Of a stretch of DNA of 64,000 bases, positions 50,839 to 59,163 are shown in pieces. Where the stretch lies: positions 1-64,000 of the forward strand of contig CAXAUZ010000001.1 in assembly GCA_963972525.1 (NCBI GenBank). The letters are read 5' to 3'. The stretch comes from Salinilacustrithrix sp003476595. GTDB lineage: Bacteria; Actinomycetota; Acidimicrobiia; Acidimicrobiales; Salinilacustritrichaceae. A program made the translations under genes and the position numbers. The first letter of the stretch is position 1; each line of letters opens with the position of its first letter. The notes under the pieces are model-generated. The model was not told the DNA's origin. It saw nothing but the letters and a program-made list of their open reading frames with translations, and did not search any database.

Positions 50839-52122
50839 CTAGGCCCGTCCCACCTTCTCGGTGGGCGTGAACCGGACGGGGAAGCGCTTGATGCCGCCCA
50901 CCAGCGGGATGCCGGCGGCCTCGAGGTACTCGGGCGGGCCGGCGGCCTCGAGGTCGGGCAGGCGGGTGAGCAGCTGCCGCCACGCCACGGCGAGCTCGCG
51001 GCGGGCGAGGTGGGCGCCGAGGCAGAAGTGCGGGCCGGGGCCACCGAAGCCGACGTGGGGGTTCGGGTCGCGGCGCACGTCGAAGACCTCGGGGTTCTCG
51101 AAGTGGGCCGGATCGCGGTTGGCGGCGCCGTAGAACATGACGAAGCGCTCGCCGGCGGAGAAGTCCCGTCCGGCCAGGGTGACGTCCTCGGTCGCCGTGC
51201 GGCGCATGAACACCACCGGGGAGGCGTAGCGCACGATCTCCTCGACCGCCGTGGGGGTGACGCCTTCGAGGTCGTCCTGCCAGATGCGGCGCTGCTCGGG
51301 GTTCTCGGTGAGGAACTGCATGGCGTAGCTGATCGCCGTGCGGGTCGTGTCGTTGCCGGCCACGGCCAGGAGGATGAAGAACGGCCCCAGCTCCTCGGGC
51401 GTCATCATCTCGTCGTCCACGTCGGCGGTGATGAGCGCGGTGGTGAGGTCGTCCTTGGGGTTCTTGCGCCGATCCTCGGCCACCTCGTGCAGCAAGCCGG
51501 TGAGGGTCATGCCGGCCCCGAAGAGCGCACCCATGACGTCGTCGCCCACGAACTCGGGGTCGCCGCCGCCGAGGATGATGTTGGTGGCGTCGAACACGGT
51601 CTTGAACTCCGACCGGGGGATGCCCATCATGTCGCAGATCACGAGCAGCGGGAACGGGGCGGACATGGCCTCGACCAGGTCGACCTCGCCCTTCTCGCAG
51701 AAGTCGTCGATCACCTCGTCGCAGATGTGCTGCACCGAGTCGAGGACCAGCTCGAGCCGGCGGGGGGTGAACGCCCGGGAGACGATGCCGCGCTGGCGGG
51801 CGTGGCGGGGGTCGTCCATGTTGATGAACGAGCCGAAGAACTCCAGCGCCTCGGCCGGCATGTCGGGGATGGCGACCGCACCCTGGCCCGAGCAGAACTG
51901 CTTGGGCTTGCGGCTGATCTCCACGACCTCGTCGTAGGTCGTCACCGCGTGGAACGGCACGGGGCCGTCGAGCATCCCCATCGTGTCGGGGATCTCGGAG
52001 TCCCAGAACGGACCCTGGGCCCGCATGGCGGCGAAGTCGTCCATCCGGTCCTGGAGCGGACGGCGCCAGAACTCCGGCTGCGCGATGTCGAAGCGGGGGA
52101 CGGCGGTCGACTCGGTCGTCAT
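50839..52122 (-). CDS. Cytochrome P450, CYP125/142-like
   Basis: 427 residues, soluble bacterial P450. I-helix AVAGNDTTRTAISYAM, E-x-x-R in EEIVRYASPVVFMRR region, and haem-thiolate loop VGFGGPGPHFCLGAHLARRE. The AGN[DE]TTR helix and FMRRTA element are typical of actinobacterial CYP125/124/142 enzymes that oxidise the terminal carbon of sterols and branched lipids; the adjacent thiolase and DUF35 fit side-chain degradation. Family placement is by eye. ATG 52122 lies 6 bases after CAGAAT. Confidence 0.9.
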   Translation of the reverse strand: MTTESTAVPRFDIAQPEFWRRPLQDRMDDFAAMRAQGPFWDSEIPDTMGMLDGPVPFHAVTTYDEVVEISRKPKQFCSGQGAVAIPDMPAEALEFFGSFINMDDPRHARQRGIVSRAFTPRRLELVLDSVQHICDEVIDDFCEKGEVDLVEAMSAPFPLLVICDMMGIPRSEFKTVFDATNIILGGGDPEFVGDDVMGALFGAGMTLTGLLHEVAEDRRKNPKDDLTTALITADVDDEMMTPEELGPFFILLAVAGNDTTRTAISYAMQFLTENPEQRRIWQDDLEGVTPTAVEEIVRYASPVVFMRRTATEDVTLAGRDFSAGERFVMFYGAANRDPAHFENPEVFDVRRDPNPHVGFGGPGPHFCLGAHLARRELAVAWRQLLTRLPDLEAAGPPEYLEAAGIPLVGGIKRFPVRFTPTEKVGRA

Positions 52123-52202
52123 GGGCCGATTCTGCTCACTGGCAACAGACGTGACCAAGTGCCGACCGGTGCCACTGACGGCGTCGCCCTACCGTGGGGC
52201 GC

Positions 52203-52475
52203 GTGCTCGATCCGTCCCCGCCCGCGTCCCTGGACGAGGAGCTGGAGCGGCTCGCCGTGCTCGGTGACCCGGACGCGCCCCTGCCTGCCGACGCCGAACC
52301 GTGGCACCCGGACGATCGCGCCGACGGCCTCCTCCCCGACTGGTACATGCCGGCGCCGAGCGGCGGACAGCTGCGGGGTTGGCGACGCAAGGTGGCGTGG
52401 CTGGTGGTGGGCGCCGCCCTCGCCGTCGTGGCATCAGGGTTGTGCAACACCTACGGCGAGCTGGTCGTCGCCTGA
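52203..52475 (+). CDS. Small single-pass membrane protein, unknown
   Basis: 90 residues: acidic cytosolic N-terminus (LDEELERLAVLGDPDAPLP, WHPDDRADGLLPDWYMP) and one C-terminal membrane helix (VAWLVVGAALAVVASGLC). GTG 52203 lies 7 bases after TACCGT (52190-52195). No family recognised. Convergent with the DUF2007-like gene. Confidence 0.65.
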   Translation: MLDPSPPASLDEELERLAVLGDPDAPLPADAEPWHPDDRADGLLPDWYMPAPSGGQLRGWRRKVAWLVVGAALAVVASGLCNTYGELVVA

Positions 52476-52499
52476 ACCAGCCGACGCGGTCGAGCCACG

Positions 52500-52838
52500 T
52501 CAGGGTCCGGCGCGCTCCATGATCGCCCGGACCCGGTCCTCGTCGTCGGCCCGGATCAGGATGCGGTGCGGGTGCCGGGCCACCATCCCGACGACGAGAC
52601 CGTGGTCGTCCATGGTCAGGAGGCGCACCGGGATGTCGCTCGCCTCCAGCCGGGCGACGAGCGCGCCGGCCTCGAAGCGGTCGAACCCGACGGTGAGCTC
52701 GACGAGCTCCGGGCGCGCCGGTTCGTCCCGTCGCCGGCGGGACCCACGTCCGCCGGCCGGATCCGACGGTGGGGCCGGGATGCCACGACCTCCCGGCAGG
52801 CCGCCGTCACGGTCGCGTCGCCAGCGCTTGAGGACCAT
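52500..52838 (-). CDS. DUF2007-like protein
   Basis: 112 residues. The first 40 are Arg/Pro/Gly-rich and disordered. The rest, VELTVGFDRFEAGALVARLE then DIPVRLLTMDDHG and RILIRADDEDRVRAIME, has the ferredoxin-like pattern of DUF2007 (putative signal-transducing domain). ATG 52838 is 5 bases after GACGAT. Confidence 0.68.
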   Translation of the reverse strand: MVLKRWRRDRDGGLPGGRGIPAPPSDPAGGRGSRRRRDEPARPELVELTVGFDRFEAGALVARLEASDIPVRLLTMDDHGLVVGMVARHPHRILIRADDEDRVRAIMERAGP

Positions 52839-52862
52839 GCGCCATCGTCGCGCGACCGGGCG

Positions 52863-53183
52863 TCAGCTCGCGCCGGTCACCTTCAGCCCGACGATGGACG
52901 TGACGAGCAGGGCGAGGAAGAACATCCGGGCCGGTGTGGCTGGATCGCCGTGCAGGACGATGCCCACGATCGCGGCACCCACCGCGCCGACTCCCACCCA
53001 GACGCCGTAGGCGGTGCCGATGGGGATCACCTCGGCCGCCTTGGCCAGCGCCACCATGCTGGCGGCCAGCAGCCCGAGGAACGCGAGGGTCGGTCCGAGG
53101 CGGGTCAGGCCCTCGGTGGAGGGCAGCACCGACGCCCACGCCACCTCGAGCAACCCCGCGACGATCAGCAGTGGCCAGGCCAT
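52863..53183 (-). CDS. SMR-family guanidinium exporter (Gdx/SugE type)
   Basis: 106 residues, four helices, the standard size of small multidrug resistance proteins. The proton/substrate Glu is E13 in LLEVAWAS; the E-x-x-W spacing, the TEGLTRLGPT loop and IPIGTAYGVWVGVGAVGAAI are the SugE/Gdx pattern rather than EmrE. Gdx proteins export guanidinium in exchange for protons. AGGAG lies 6 bases before ATG 53183. A guanidine-III riboswitch precedes the ribosome binding site, agreeing with this substrate. Confidence 0.93.
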   Translation of the reverse strand: MAWPLLIVAGLLEVAWASVLPSTEGLTRLGPTLAFLGLLAASMVALAKAAEVIPIGTAYGVWVGVGAVGAAIVGIVLHGDPATPARMFFLALLVTSIVGLKVTGAS

Positions 53184-53196
53184 GGAACGCTCCTGA

Positions 53197-53237
53197 GCCC
53201 CGTCTTCGCCGTGCCGGTACGGGACACCCTCGTCGGC
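53197..53237 (-). promoter_or_regulatory. Guanidine-III (ykkC-III) riboswitch
   Basis: The minus-strand 41-base element begins GCCGACGAGG and ends GGCGAAGACGGGGC. It carries the invariant ACGAGG and AAGACGG of the class, plus the central CCGUACC. P1-type pairing GCCG (53237-53234)/CGGC (53216-53213) and the long stem GUCCCGU (53225-53219)/ACGGGGC (53203-53197) both form. Compared with the Thermobifida element I remember, the stem bases differ but stay paired. It abuts the AGGAG at 53194-53190, so translational control is expected. TATCGT (53272-53267) is the likely -10. Confidence 0.85.
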
Positions 53238-53338
53238 GGCGGATCTGCTCCGCCCAGCGGGCTCCGACGATACCCGGGGTCGGTGGAGTCGACATCACCG
53301 CCACCTACGCTCACCGGACCTGGCCGAGCGGAGGACCG

Positions 53339-53995
53339 TTGCTGGACGACATCGTCACCTGGGTCACCGACGTGGTCGACGCACTGGGCTACCTCGGCGT
53401 CGCGTTCCTCGTCGCCCTCGAGAACGTGTTCCCGCCGATCCCATCCGAGGTCGTGCTCCCCCTCGCCGGCTTCGTGGCCGGTCGCGGCGACGCGAACGTC
53501 GTCGGCATGATCGCAGCCGCCACTGCCGGCTCGGTCGTCGGCGCCTGGGTGCTCTACGGCGTGTCGGCCGCGATCGGTCCGATGCGGCTGCGTGCCTTCA
53601 TCGTCCGCTTCGGCCGGTGGTTCAGCGTGCGCGAGCACCACCTCGACCGGGCCGAGGAGTGGTTCGACCGCCGGGCCGACGCGGCCGTGCTGATCGGCCG
53701 GTGCGTGCCCCTGATCCGCTCCGTCGTGTCCGTCCCGGCCGGCTTCCGCCACATGGCGCCGGCCCGCTTCACCGTCCTCACCGCCATCGGCAGCGCGATG
53801 TGGAACACGGCGCTGATCGCAGCCGGAGCGGTGCTCGGCGAGCGCTGGGAGCGGGTCGGCGACATCGTCGGCCTGTTCCAGGGGGCGGTCATCCTGGCGA
53901 TCGGCGGCGGGCTCGCCTGGTTCGTCTGGCGACGGCTCATCCGCCCGCGCCTCGCCTCCGCCGGCGACCTGCCGCCCGAGGACCGCGAGCGCTGA
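53339..53995 (+). CDS. DedA-family membrane protein
   Basis: 218 residues. The two DedA signatures are present: ENVFPPIPSEVVLPLAGFV in the first half and GRCVPLIRSVVSVPAGFRHM (acidic/Arg re-entrant loops) in the second, plus terminal helices. DedA/SNARE-associated proteins act as undecaprenyl-phosphate or phospholipid flippases. TTG 53339 is chosen: GGAGG lies 4 bases upstream and TACGCT (53306-53311) gives a 5' UTR of about 20 bases. Divergent from the guanidine-controlled exporter. Confidence 0.88.
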   Translation: MLDDIVTWVTDVVDALGYLGVAFLVALENVFPPIPSEVVLPLAGFVAGRGDANVVGMIAAATAGSVVGAWVLYGVSAAIGPMRLRAFIVRFGRWFSVREHHLDRAEEWFDRRADAAVLIGRCVPLIRSVVSVPAGFRHMAPARFTVLTAIGSAMWNTALIAAGAVLGERWERVGDIVGLFQGAVILAIGGGLAWFVWRRLIRPRLASAGDLPPEDRER

Positions 53996-54002
53996 GCGGG
54001 AT

Positions 54003-55274
54003 CTACTCGAGCGTGGCGTAGCCGGTGGTGCGGTCGTCGGTGCTGGCGCCGCGCACCTCGTCCACCGAGTCGCGCAGCGCGGCCAGGTACTCCTCGATCA
54101 CGCCCGTGTTGGTGTTGGACACCGTGGCGTGGAGGTTGTCCGGAGGGCTCTGGCGATCGTGGAACCAGCCGCGCCGCTGCAGGGCATCGCCGACGGCGAA
54201 GATGTCGAGCGGGTCGGCGGCGTCGGGATCGGGGGCGACCGCCAGCAGGTGGTAGGTGGGATCGCCGAGCACGGTGAGCCCGTCGATCGCCCGGATGCCG
54301 GCGCGCATGGCATCGGCGTTGTCCAGCACGGTGCGGGTGAGGCCCTGGTAGCCGTCGGTGCCGAGGTGCTGCATCACGGCCCACGCCGCCGCCATCGGCA
54401 CGCCGGAGCGGGTTCCCTGCAGGTTGGGGGATGCGTAGAAGCCGCCGAGCCAGCCGTCGAAGACGAAGGTCTGGTGGGCCCGGAGCTCCTTGGTGCGGTG
54501 CAGGATGACCGACACGCCCTTGGGGGCGTAGCCGAGCTTGTGGATGTCGGCCGAGATGGAGGACACGCCCTCGACCCGGAAGTCCCACGGCGGCACGGGG
54601 CGGCCGAGCATCTCGGCGAAGGGCAGGACGAAGCCGCCCATGCACGCGTCGACGTGGCAGTTGGCGTCCACGGAGGCGGCCAGCGCCGCGATCTCCGGGA
54701 TCGGGTCCATGACGCCCTGCGGGTACTGCGGTGCCGAGCCCACGACCAGCACCGTGTTGTCGTTCACGTGCTCGGCCATGGCGTCGACGTCGGCCGTCCA
54801 GTCGTCGCGCACCGGGACCTTGTGCAGGGCGATGCCGAACAGGTGGGCCGCCTTGTGGAACGCGGCGTGCGCGCTCTCGGCCACGATCATCTCCGGCGCG
54901 GTGATGCCCCGCTCGGTGCGTCCCCGCTCCCGGGCGGCCTTCACGCCGCACAGGATGGACTCGGTGCCGCCGCTGGTGAGGAACCCGGCGGCGGTGTCGG
55001 GCCCGTGGAGGAGGTCGGCGGTCCAGCCCACCACCTCGGACTGGATCCGGCCGAGCGAGGGGAACGCCATGGTGTTGAGGGCGTTCTCGTGCAGGTAGAG
55101 CATGGCGGCGCGCTCGGCGGCCTCGTGCACGCCGGGGCCCCCGTCGAACACCAGCCCGAACGTGCGGCCGTCGCGCCAGCGCACGTCGTCGTCGCGCTTG
55201 GCGGCGAGGTCGGCGATGACGTCGTCGACCGGACGACCTCCCGACGCCAGCCCGCGTGTGCGTTCGGGGCTCAT
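54003..55274 (-). CDS. PLP-dependent group II decarboxylase-like lyase
   Basis: 423 residues, fold type I. PLP lysine is K246 in SADIHKLGYAPKG, the ring-stacking His lies in AESAHAAFHKAAHLFG and the Asp in CHVDACMGGF; LTSGGTESILCGVKAARE binds phosphate. The overall pattern (LHENALNTMAFPSLGRIQSE) is closest to sphingosine-1-phosphate lyase and tyrosine/aspartate decarboxylases of actinobacteria. Substrate not predictable. Cotranslated: its ATG overlaps the upstream lipoprotein stop (ATGA). Confidence 0.86.
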   Translation of the reverse strand: MSPERTRGLASGGRPVDDVIADLAAKRDDDVRWRDGRTFGLVFDGGPGVHEAAERAAMLYLHENALNTMAFPSLGRIQSEVVGWTADLLHGPDTAAGFLTSGGTESILCGVKAARERGRTERGITAPEMIVAESAHAAFHKAAHLFGIALHKVPVRDDWTADVDAMAEHVNDNTVLVVGSAPQYPQGVMDPIPEIAALAASVDANCHVDACMGGFVLPFAEMLGRPVPPWDFRVEGVSSISADIHKLGYAPKGVSVILHRTKELRAHQTFVFDGWLGGFYASPNLQGTRSGVPMAAAWAVMQHLGTDGYQGLTRTVLDNADAMRAGIRAIDGLTVLGDPTYHLLAVAPDPDAADPLDIFAVGDALQRRGWFHDRQSPPDNLHATVSNTNTGVIEEYLAALRDSVDEVRGASTDDRTTGYATLE

Positions 55275-55795
55275 GACTGGAAGCAGGCGAGCAGCGGTTC
55301 GAGCAGCGCTTCGGGCGGCTCGTCGCCGGTCTCCTCGTCGACCAGGACCGTGGCGAAGAACTCGGCCAGGACGTCTTCGTCCAGGTTCTCCTCGACGCAG
55401 TCGCGGACCTCGGCGGGGACGTCCTCGCCGGCCTCGGAGAGCACCAGCTCGGCCAGCGAGACGTCGCAGTTGCCGAACGAGGCCGCGATGCCGTCCGCCT
55501 CCTCCTGACCCAGCTCCAGACCGAGGTCGTCGAGGCCCTCGTCGCTGCTCAGGTCCTCGGGGGTGATGCCTTCGGACTCGAGGCGCTCGGCGCCGCCGAG
55601 GGCCTCGACGAACTCGCGCGAGAGGCAGTCGATGTCGGCCTCGGCGAAGGGCAGGTCCTCGTCCTGCTGCATCGAGGCGGCCATGGCCTCCACGTACTCG
55701 TCGTCGCCGCTGCCGGCGTTGCCGGCGTCGTCGTCACCGCACGCGGTGACGAGCAGGGCGCCGGCCGCGAGCGCGGCCAGGAGTCGTCGGTGCAT
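55271..55795 (-). CDS. Small acidic lipoprotein
   Basis: 174 residues. Signal peptide RRLLAALAAGALLVTAC with lipobox ending VTAC-GDDD; mature part is extremely acidic, with repeated three-helix-like units (EGITPEDLSSDEG, EVRDCVEENLDEDVL) and four cysteines that could form disulphides. GGAAGG precedes ATG 55795; TAGGGT about 60 bases upstream is a candidate -10. Not a recognised family. Upstream and coupled to the PLP lyase. Confidence 0.75.
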   Translation of the reverse strand: MHRRLLAALAAGALLVTACGDDDAGNAGSGDDEYVEAMAASMQQDEDLPFAEADIDCLSREFVEALGGAERLESEGITPEDLSSDEGLDDLGLELGQEEADGIAASFGNCDVSLAELVLSEAGEDVPAEVRDCVEENLDEDVLAEFFATVLVDEETGDEPPEALLEPLLACFQS

Positions 55796-55866
55796 CGGAA
55801 GCCTTCCCTCGGGGTCGTCCGTCGCCCGCGCCATCCGGGCGGGTCGGCCGACGACCCTAACCGTGC

Positions 55867-56607
55867 TCAGGCCAGCACCCGAACGACCAGCGCCGCGCCC
55901 GACGCGAGCAGCACACCGAGGACGGCCAGATCGAAGCCCCGCCCGCCGAGGCGGGCCCGGGATCGCGTGCCCACGGGGACCATCAGCAGCACCGGGACCA
56001 GGGCCAGCGCCGAGACCCCGAGGCGCTCGGCCGTGTACCGGCCGCTCGCGGCCAGCAGCACCAGCTGCACCGAGCCGGCGACGCCGAAGATGATCGTCAC
56101 GCTGAACACGTAGGCCTGCGCGGTCAGGCGGTAGCCGTGCATCCACGCCCCGACCAACGGGCCCGACACGCCGAGCGCGCCCTGCATGACCCCGGCGAGC
56201 GAGCCGACCACCGGGGACCACCGGTGGGTCGTCGCCTCCTGGAGCCGCAGCTCGGGGCTCCGCAGGTAGTTGACGACGAAGACCACGATGGTCACGGCCA
56301 GGAAGATCAGCAGCGGGTCCTCCGGCACGGTCACCAGCAGGAAGGTGCCGAGGAAGGCCCCGAGGAAGCTGGTGCCCACGAGCACCGGCAGGTCACGGGT
56401 CTCGGATCGGCCGCCGCGCGCCTGCCAGCACAGCACGAAGTTGGCCACGGCGTTGGGACCCGAGACGATGACCACGGCGTCCTCGATGCCGAGGGCCAGC
56501 GCGATCAGCGGCACGGCCAGCAGCGGGTACCCCATGCCGGTCACCGACTTCACGAACGCGCCGAGCAGGCTGGCACCCAGCACCACAGCGATCTCGGCAC
56601 CGGTCAC
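55867..56607 (-). CDS. TauE/SafE-family transporter
   Basis: 246 residues, about eight helices. First-half motif VKSVTGMGYPLLAVPLIAL and second-half repeat SLAGVMQGALGVSGPLVGAW are the two TauE/SafE inverted repeats. Exports or imports sulfite, sulfoacetate or similar organosulfur anions. GTG 56607 is 8 bases after TAGCGT (56621-56616). Divergent from the selenoprotein gene with 59 bases between starts. Confidence 0.87.
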   Translation of the reverse strand: MTGAEIAVVLGASLLGAFVKSVTGMGYPLLAVPLIALALGIEDAVVIVSGPNAVANFVLCWQARGGRSETRDLPVLVGTSFLGAFLGTFLLVTVPEDPLLIFLAVTIVVFVVNYLRSPELRLQEATTHRWSPVVGSLAGVMQGALGVSGPLVGAWMHGYRLTAQAYVFSVTIIFGVAGSVQLVLLAASGRYTAERLGVSALALVPVLLMVPVGTRSRARLGGRGFDLAVLGVLLASGAALVVRVLA

Positions 56608-56666
56608 GGCGAGGCACGCTACGGAGGCGCGGTGGCAACGGCCGATTCATGCGGCACACTGCGGCG

Positions 56667-57290
56667 GTGGACATCGAGTTCTGGATCGACCCCATCTGAC
56701 CGTGGTGCTGGGTGACGGCCCGTTGGGTCGTCGACGAGGTGGCACCGGCCCGTGACCTGCAGGTCACGTGGCAGCCGATCAGCTTGTTCTTCAAGAACGA
56801 GCCCGACGAGGGGTCCGACTACTACGAGCCCGTGTGGTTCACCCACCGGCTGCTGCGTGTGCTCGAGTCCGTCCGGGCCGAGGGTGGCGACGTCGAGCAG
56901 CTGTACCTGGAGTACGGCCGGCGCATCCACCACGACAAGGACCGTGACTTCGACGTCGCCGACGCGCTCGACGCCGTCGGGCTCGACGTGGCCCACGCCA
57001 AGGCCTTCGACGACGAGGCCTGGGATGCCGAGATCCGCACCCGCATGGACATCGGCCTCGCCCTCTGCGGTGACGACGTGGGCACGCCCATCATCGCCAT
57101 GGACGACAAGCACGGGAACCGGGCCGGCTACTTCGGCCCCGTGATCACCCGGGTGCCCGACACCGAGACCTCGCTCGAGCTGTGGGACGCGCTGCGCACG
57201 ATGATCAGCGTGCCTGGGTTCTGGGAGCTCAAGCGCACCCGCACCGAGGGACCCGAGTTCGGCGACCCGCCGACGATCAGCGGGGCGTGA
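56667..57290 (+). CDS. Rv2466c/DsbA-like selenoprotein with Sec-Pro-Trp-Cys active site
   Basis: 207 residues if UGA 56697-56699 is Sec11. The first strand reads VDIEFWIDPI, then U, then PWCWVTARWVVDEV: the same site in mycothiol-dependent nitroreductase Rv2466c is FWFDPLCPWCW. The remaining reading frame has the helical insertion (YYEPVWFTHRLLRVLESV) and the cis-Pro-type loop DDVGTPIIAMDD, TF fold intact. GTG 56667 is 6 bases after CACACT (56655-56660). A hairpin follows UGA. A Cys-form paralogue is encoded at 41242. Ordinary gene calling would begin after the UGA and lose the active site. Confidence 0.87.
56714..56732 (+). promoter_or_regulatory. Bacterial SECIS-like hairpin in the UxxC gene
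   Basis: GACGGCC (56714-56720) pairs with GGUCGUC (56726-56732), one G-U included, around the loop CGUUG. Twenty-one bases separate UGA from the loop, nearly the same as in the peroxidase gene (20). Fold judged by eye. Confidence 0.6.
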
Positions 57291-58545
57291 CCCGCACCGG
57301 CACGGCCTCGAAGCCGCGCAGGGTGGTGCGGGGGCGCTGCACCAGCTCGCCGGCCTGCTCGATGGTGCGGAAGCGGTCGCGCATCGCCCGGAAGACCTCC
57401 TGGCCCTCGGCGCGGGCGAGGTTCGCGCCCAGGCAGTAGTGGATCCCGGCGGCGAAGGACATCGGGGTGCCCTCGTCCCGTCCCACGTCGAAGCGGTCGG
57501 GGCCCCGGAAGTGCGCGGGATCCCGGTTGGCCGCCCCGAGCAGGGTGACCACCGCGGTGCCCTCGTCCACCGGCTCGCCCGCGACGTCGGCGGCCTGCAG
57601 GGCGCGCCGGACGTCGAACTGCACGGGCGAGTCCCACCGCAACATCTCCTCGACCGCGGTCGGGAGCAGCGCCTCGTCGGCCCACAGCCGGTCCATCTCG
57701 GGCGGGTTGCGCAGCAGCGCCGCCGTCCCGTTGCCGATGAGGTTCGTGGTGGTCTCGAAGCCGGCCGCGAAGATCAGGATCGCCACGACGATGACCTCGG
57801 CCTCGCTCAGCTGGTCGCCCTCCTCCTCGACCCGGATCAGGTCCGAGAGCAGGTCGTCCTGGGGTCGGGCCCGGCGCTCGGCCACGAGGTCGACGAAGTA
57901 CTCCCAGGTCTCGGTGTTGGCCTGCTCGCCGTCGCGCAGCTCCTCGATCGAGGCAGTGGGCTCGATGCCGACCGCACCTCGGGTGATGAGCGAGCGGAAC
58001 CGGGGCCAGTCGGCCTCGGGCACGCCGACGAGGGCACCGATCACCGACACCGGGAACGGGAAGCCGACCAGGTCGAGCAGGTCGCCCTCCCCGGCCTCGG
58101 CCAGGTCGTCGACGTAGCGACGGGCGAGCGCCGCGATCGTGCCTCGCATCTGCTCGACCCGCCGGGGCGTGAACGCCCGCGAGACGAGCCGGCGCTGGCG
58201 GGTGTGGTCCGGAGGATCGAGGAACAGCAGCGACTGGGGGCGGTCGGCCATGCGGCGGCGCTGGTCACGGCGGAACTCATCGGTGGCCGGATCTGCGCTC
58301 GGCAGGCCGAGGCCCTCGTTGCTGTCGCCGTTGCCGAAGCGGTTGTCCCGCAGGACTTCGTTGCAGTCGTCGAAGCGGGTGAGGAAGATCGTGCCGGTGC
58401 CGCTGCGGTGCACCGGCGCCAGCTCCCGCAGCCGGTGGTACAGGGGGGCGGGGTCGGCGATGCCCTCCGGCGTGAAGAACAGGTCGGCCAGGACCCCGTC
58501 GCCCCGCTGCTGCACGTCGCTGGCGTGGTCGTCCACTGCGGTCAT
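57277..58545 (-). CDS. Cytochrome P450 (second, different subfamily)
   Basis: 422 residues. I-helix IFAAGFETTTNLIGNG (A-G-x-E-T-T), EEMLRWDSPVQFDVRRAL and haem loop SFAAGIHYCLGANLARAE. The AGFETT and FAAGIHYCLGANLAR forms are CYP107/CYP140-like, differing from the CYP125-like one upstream. Substrate unknown. ATG 58545 follows AGGGGGA by 8 bases. Its tail overlaps the selenoprotein gene by 14 bases, stop to stop. Confidence 0.9.
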   Translation of the reverse strand: MTAVDDHASDVQQRGDGVLADLFFTPEGIADPAPLYHRLRELAPVHRSGTGTIFLTRFDDCNEVLRDNRFGNGDSNEGLGLPSADPATDEFRRDQRRRMADRPQSLLFLDPPDHTRQRRLVSRAFTPRRVEQMRGTIAALARRYVDDLAEAGEGDLLDLVGFPFPVSVIGALVGVPEADWPRFRSLITRGAVGIEPTASIEELRDGEQANTETWEYFVDLVAERRARPQDDLLSDLIRVEEEGDQLSEAEVIVVAILIFAAGFETTTNLIGNGTAALLRNPPEMDRLWADEALLPTAVEEMLRWDSPVQFDVRRALQAADVAGEPVDEGTAVVTLLGAANRDPAHFRGPDRFDVGRDEGTPMSFAAGIHYCLGANLARAEGQEVFRAMRDRFRTIEQAGELVQRPRTTLRGFEAVPVRVTPR

Positions 58546-58594
58546 GTTCGGTTCCCCCTGGGTCGTCACGGCTACCGACGGTAGCGTCACCGAC

Positions 58595-59122
58595 GTGGGA
58601 CGGGTGACGGCGTGGCGCAGCAGCGAGCGCTCCCGCAACGGCGGCATCGACCGGGTCCCCGTGCCCGACGCGCCGGGCGAGCTGTGGCTGTGCGGCAAGC
58701 ACCTGATCGGCCCCGACGTCGAGGCCGCCGTCACCCGGGTCGACGCCGATGTGGTGCTCTGCCTGAACGAGCGCCACGAGCTCGAGGCCCGCTACCCCGA
58801 CTACGTCGCCTGGCTGCGCACCGACCCCCGCGCCTGGTGGGCACCGGTCCCCGACCTGCACGCACCCCCGCTCGACGACGCCGTCGCCCTCGTCGAGGCG
58901 CTGGTCGAGCACCTCGACGCCGGCCGCACCGTGCTCACCCACTGCGGCGCCGGCATCGGCCGAGCCGGCACCATCGCCGCCGCCGTGCTCATCGCCAGGG
59001 GCGCAAGCGTGGAGCAAGCGACGGCAGTGGTGTCAGCCAGCCGCCCCGGCGCAGGCCCGGAGGCCGGCGCACAGGAGGAGCTCCTCCGCGCCATGGCGGA
59101 CGCCCAGCGCACCCCGGACTGA
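58595..59122 (+). CDS. Dual-specificity/tyrosine-phosphatase-like protein
   Basis: 175 residues. P-loop VLTHCGAGIGRAGT matches H-C-x5-R, and PVPDLHAPPLDD contributes the general-acid loop. Dephosphorylates tyrosine or possibly phosphoinositide/nucleotide substrates. GTG 58595 is 7 bases after TAGCGT (58582-58587); divergent from the P450 with 49 bases between starts. Confidence 0.87.
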   Translation: MGRVTAWRSSERSRNGGIDRVPVPDAPGELWLCGKHLIGPDVEAAVTRVDADVVLCLNERHELEARYPDYVAWLRTDPRAWWAPVPDLHAPPLDDAVALVEALVEHLDAGRTVLTHCGAGIGRAGTIAAAVLIARGASVEQATAVVSASRPGAGPEAGAQEELLRAMADAQRTPD

Positions 59123-59163
59123 AACTGAGTCGGAACACAAGCGGCGGTTGAACCGGTCGCCAG

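Noticed and set aside
56667..57290. Starting the UxxC gene after the UGA (GTG 56712 region)
   Set aside because: It would delete the first strand and the active site; the promoter hexamer and family alignment place the start before the UGA.
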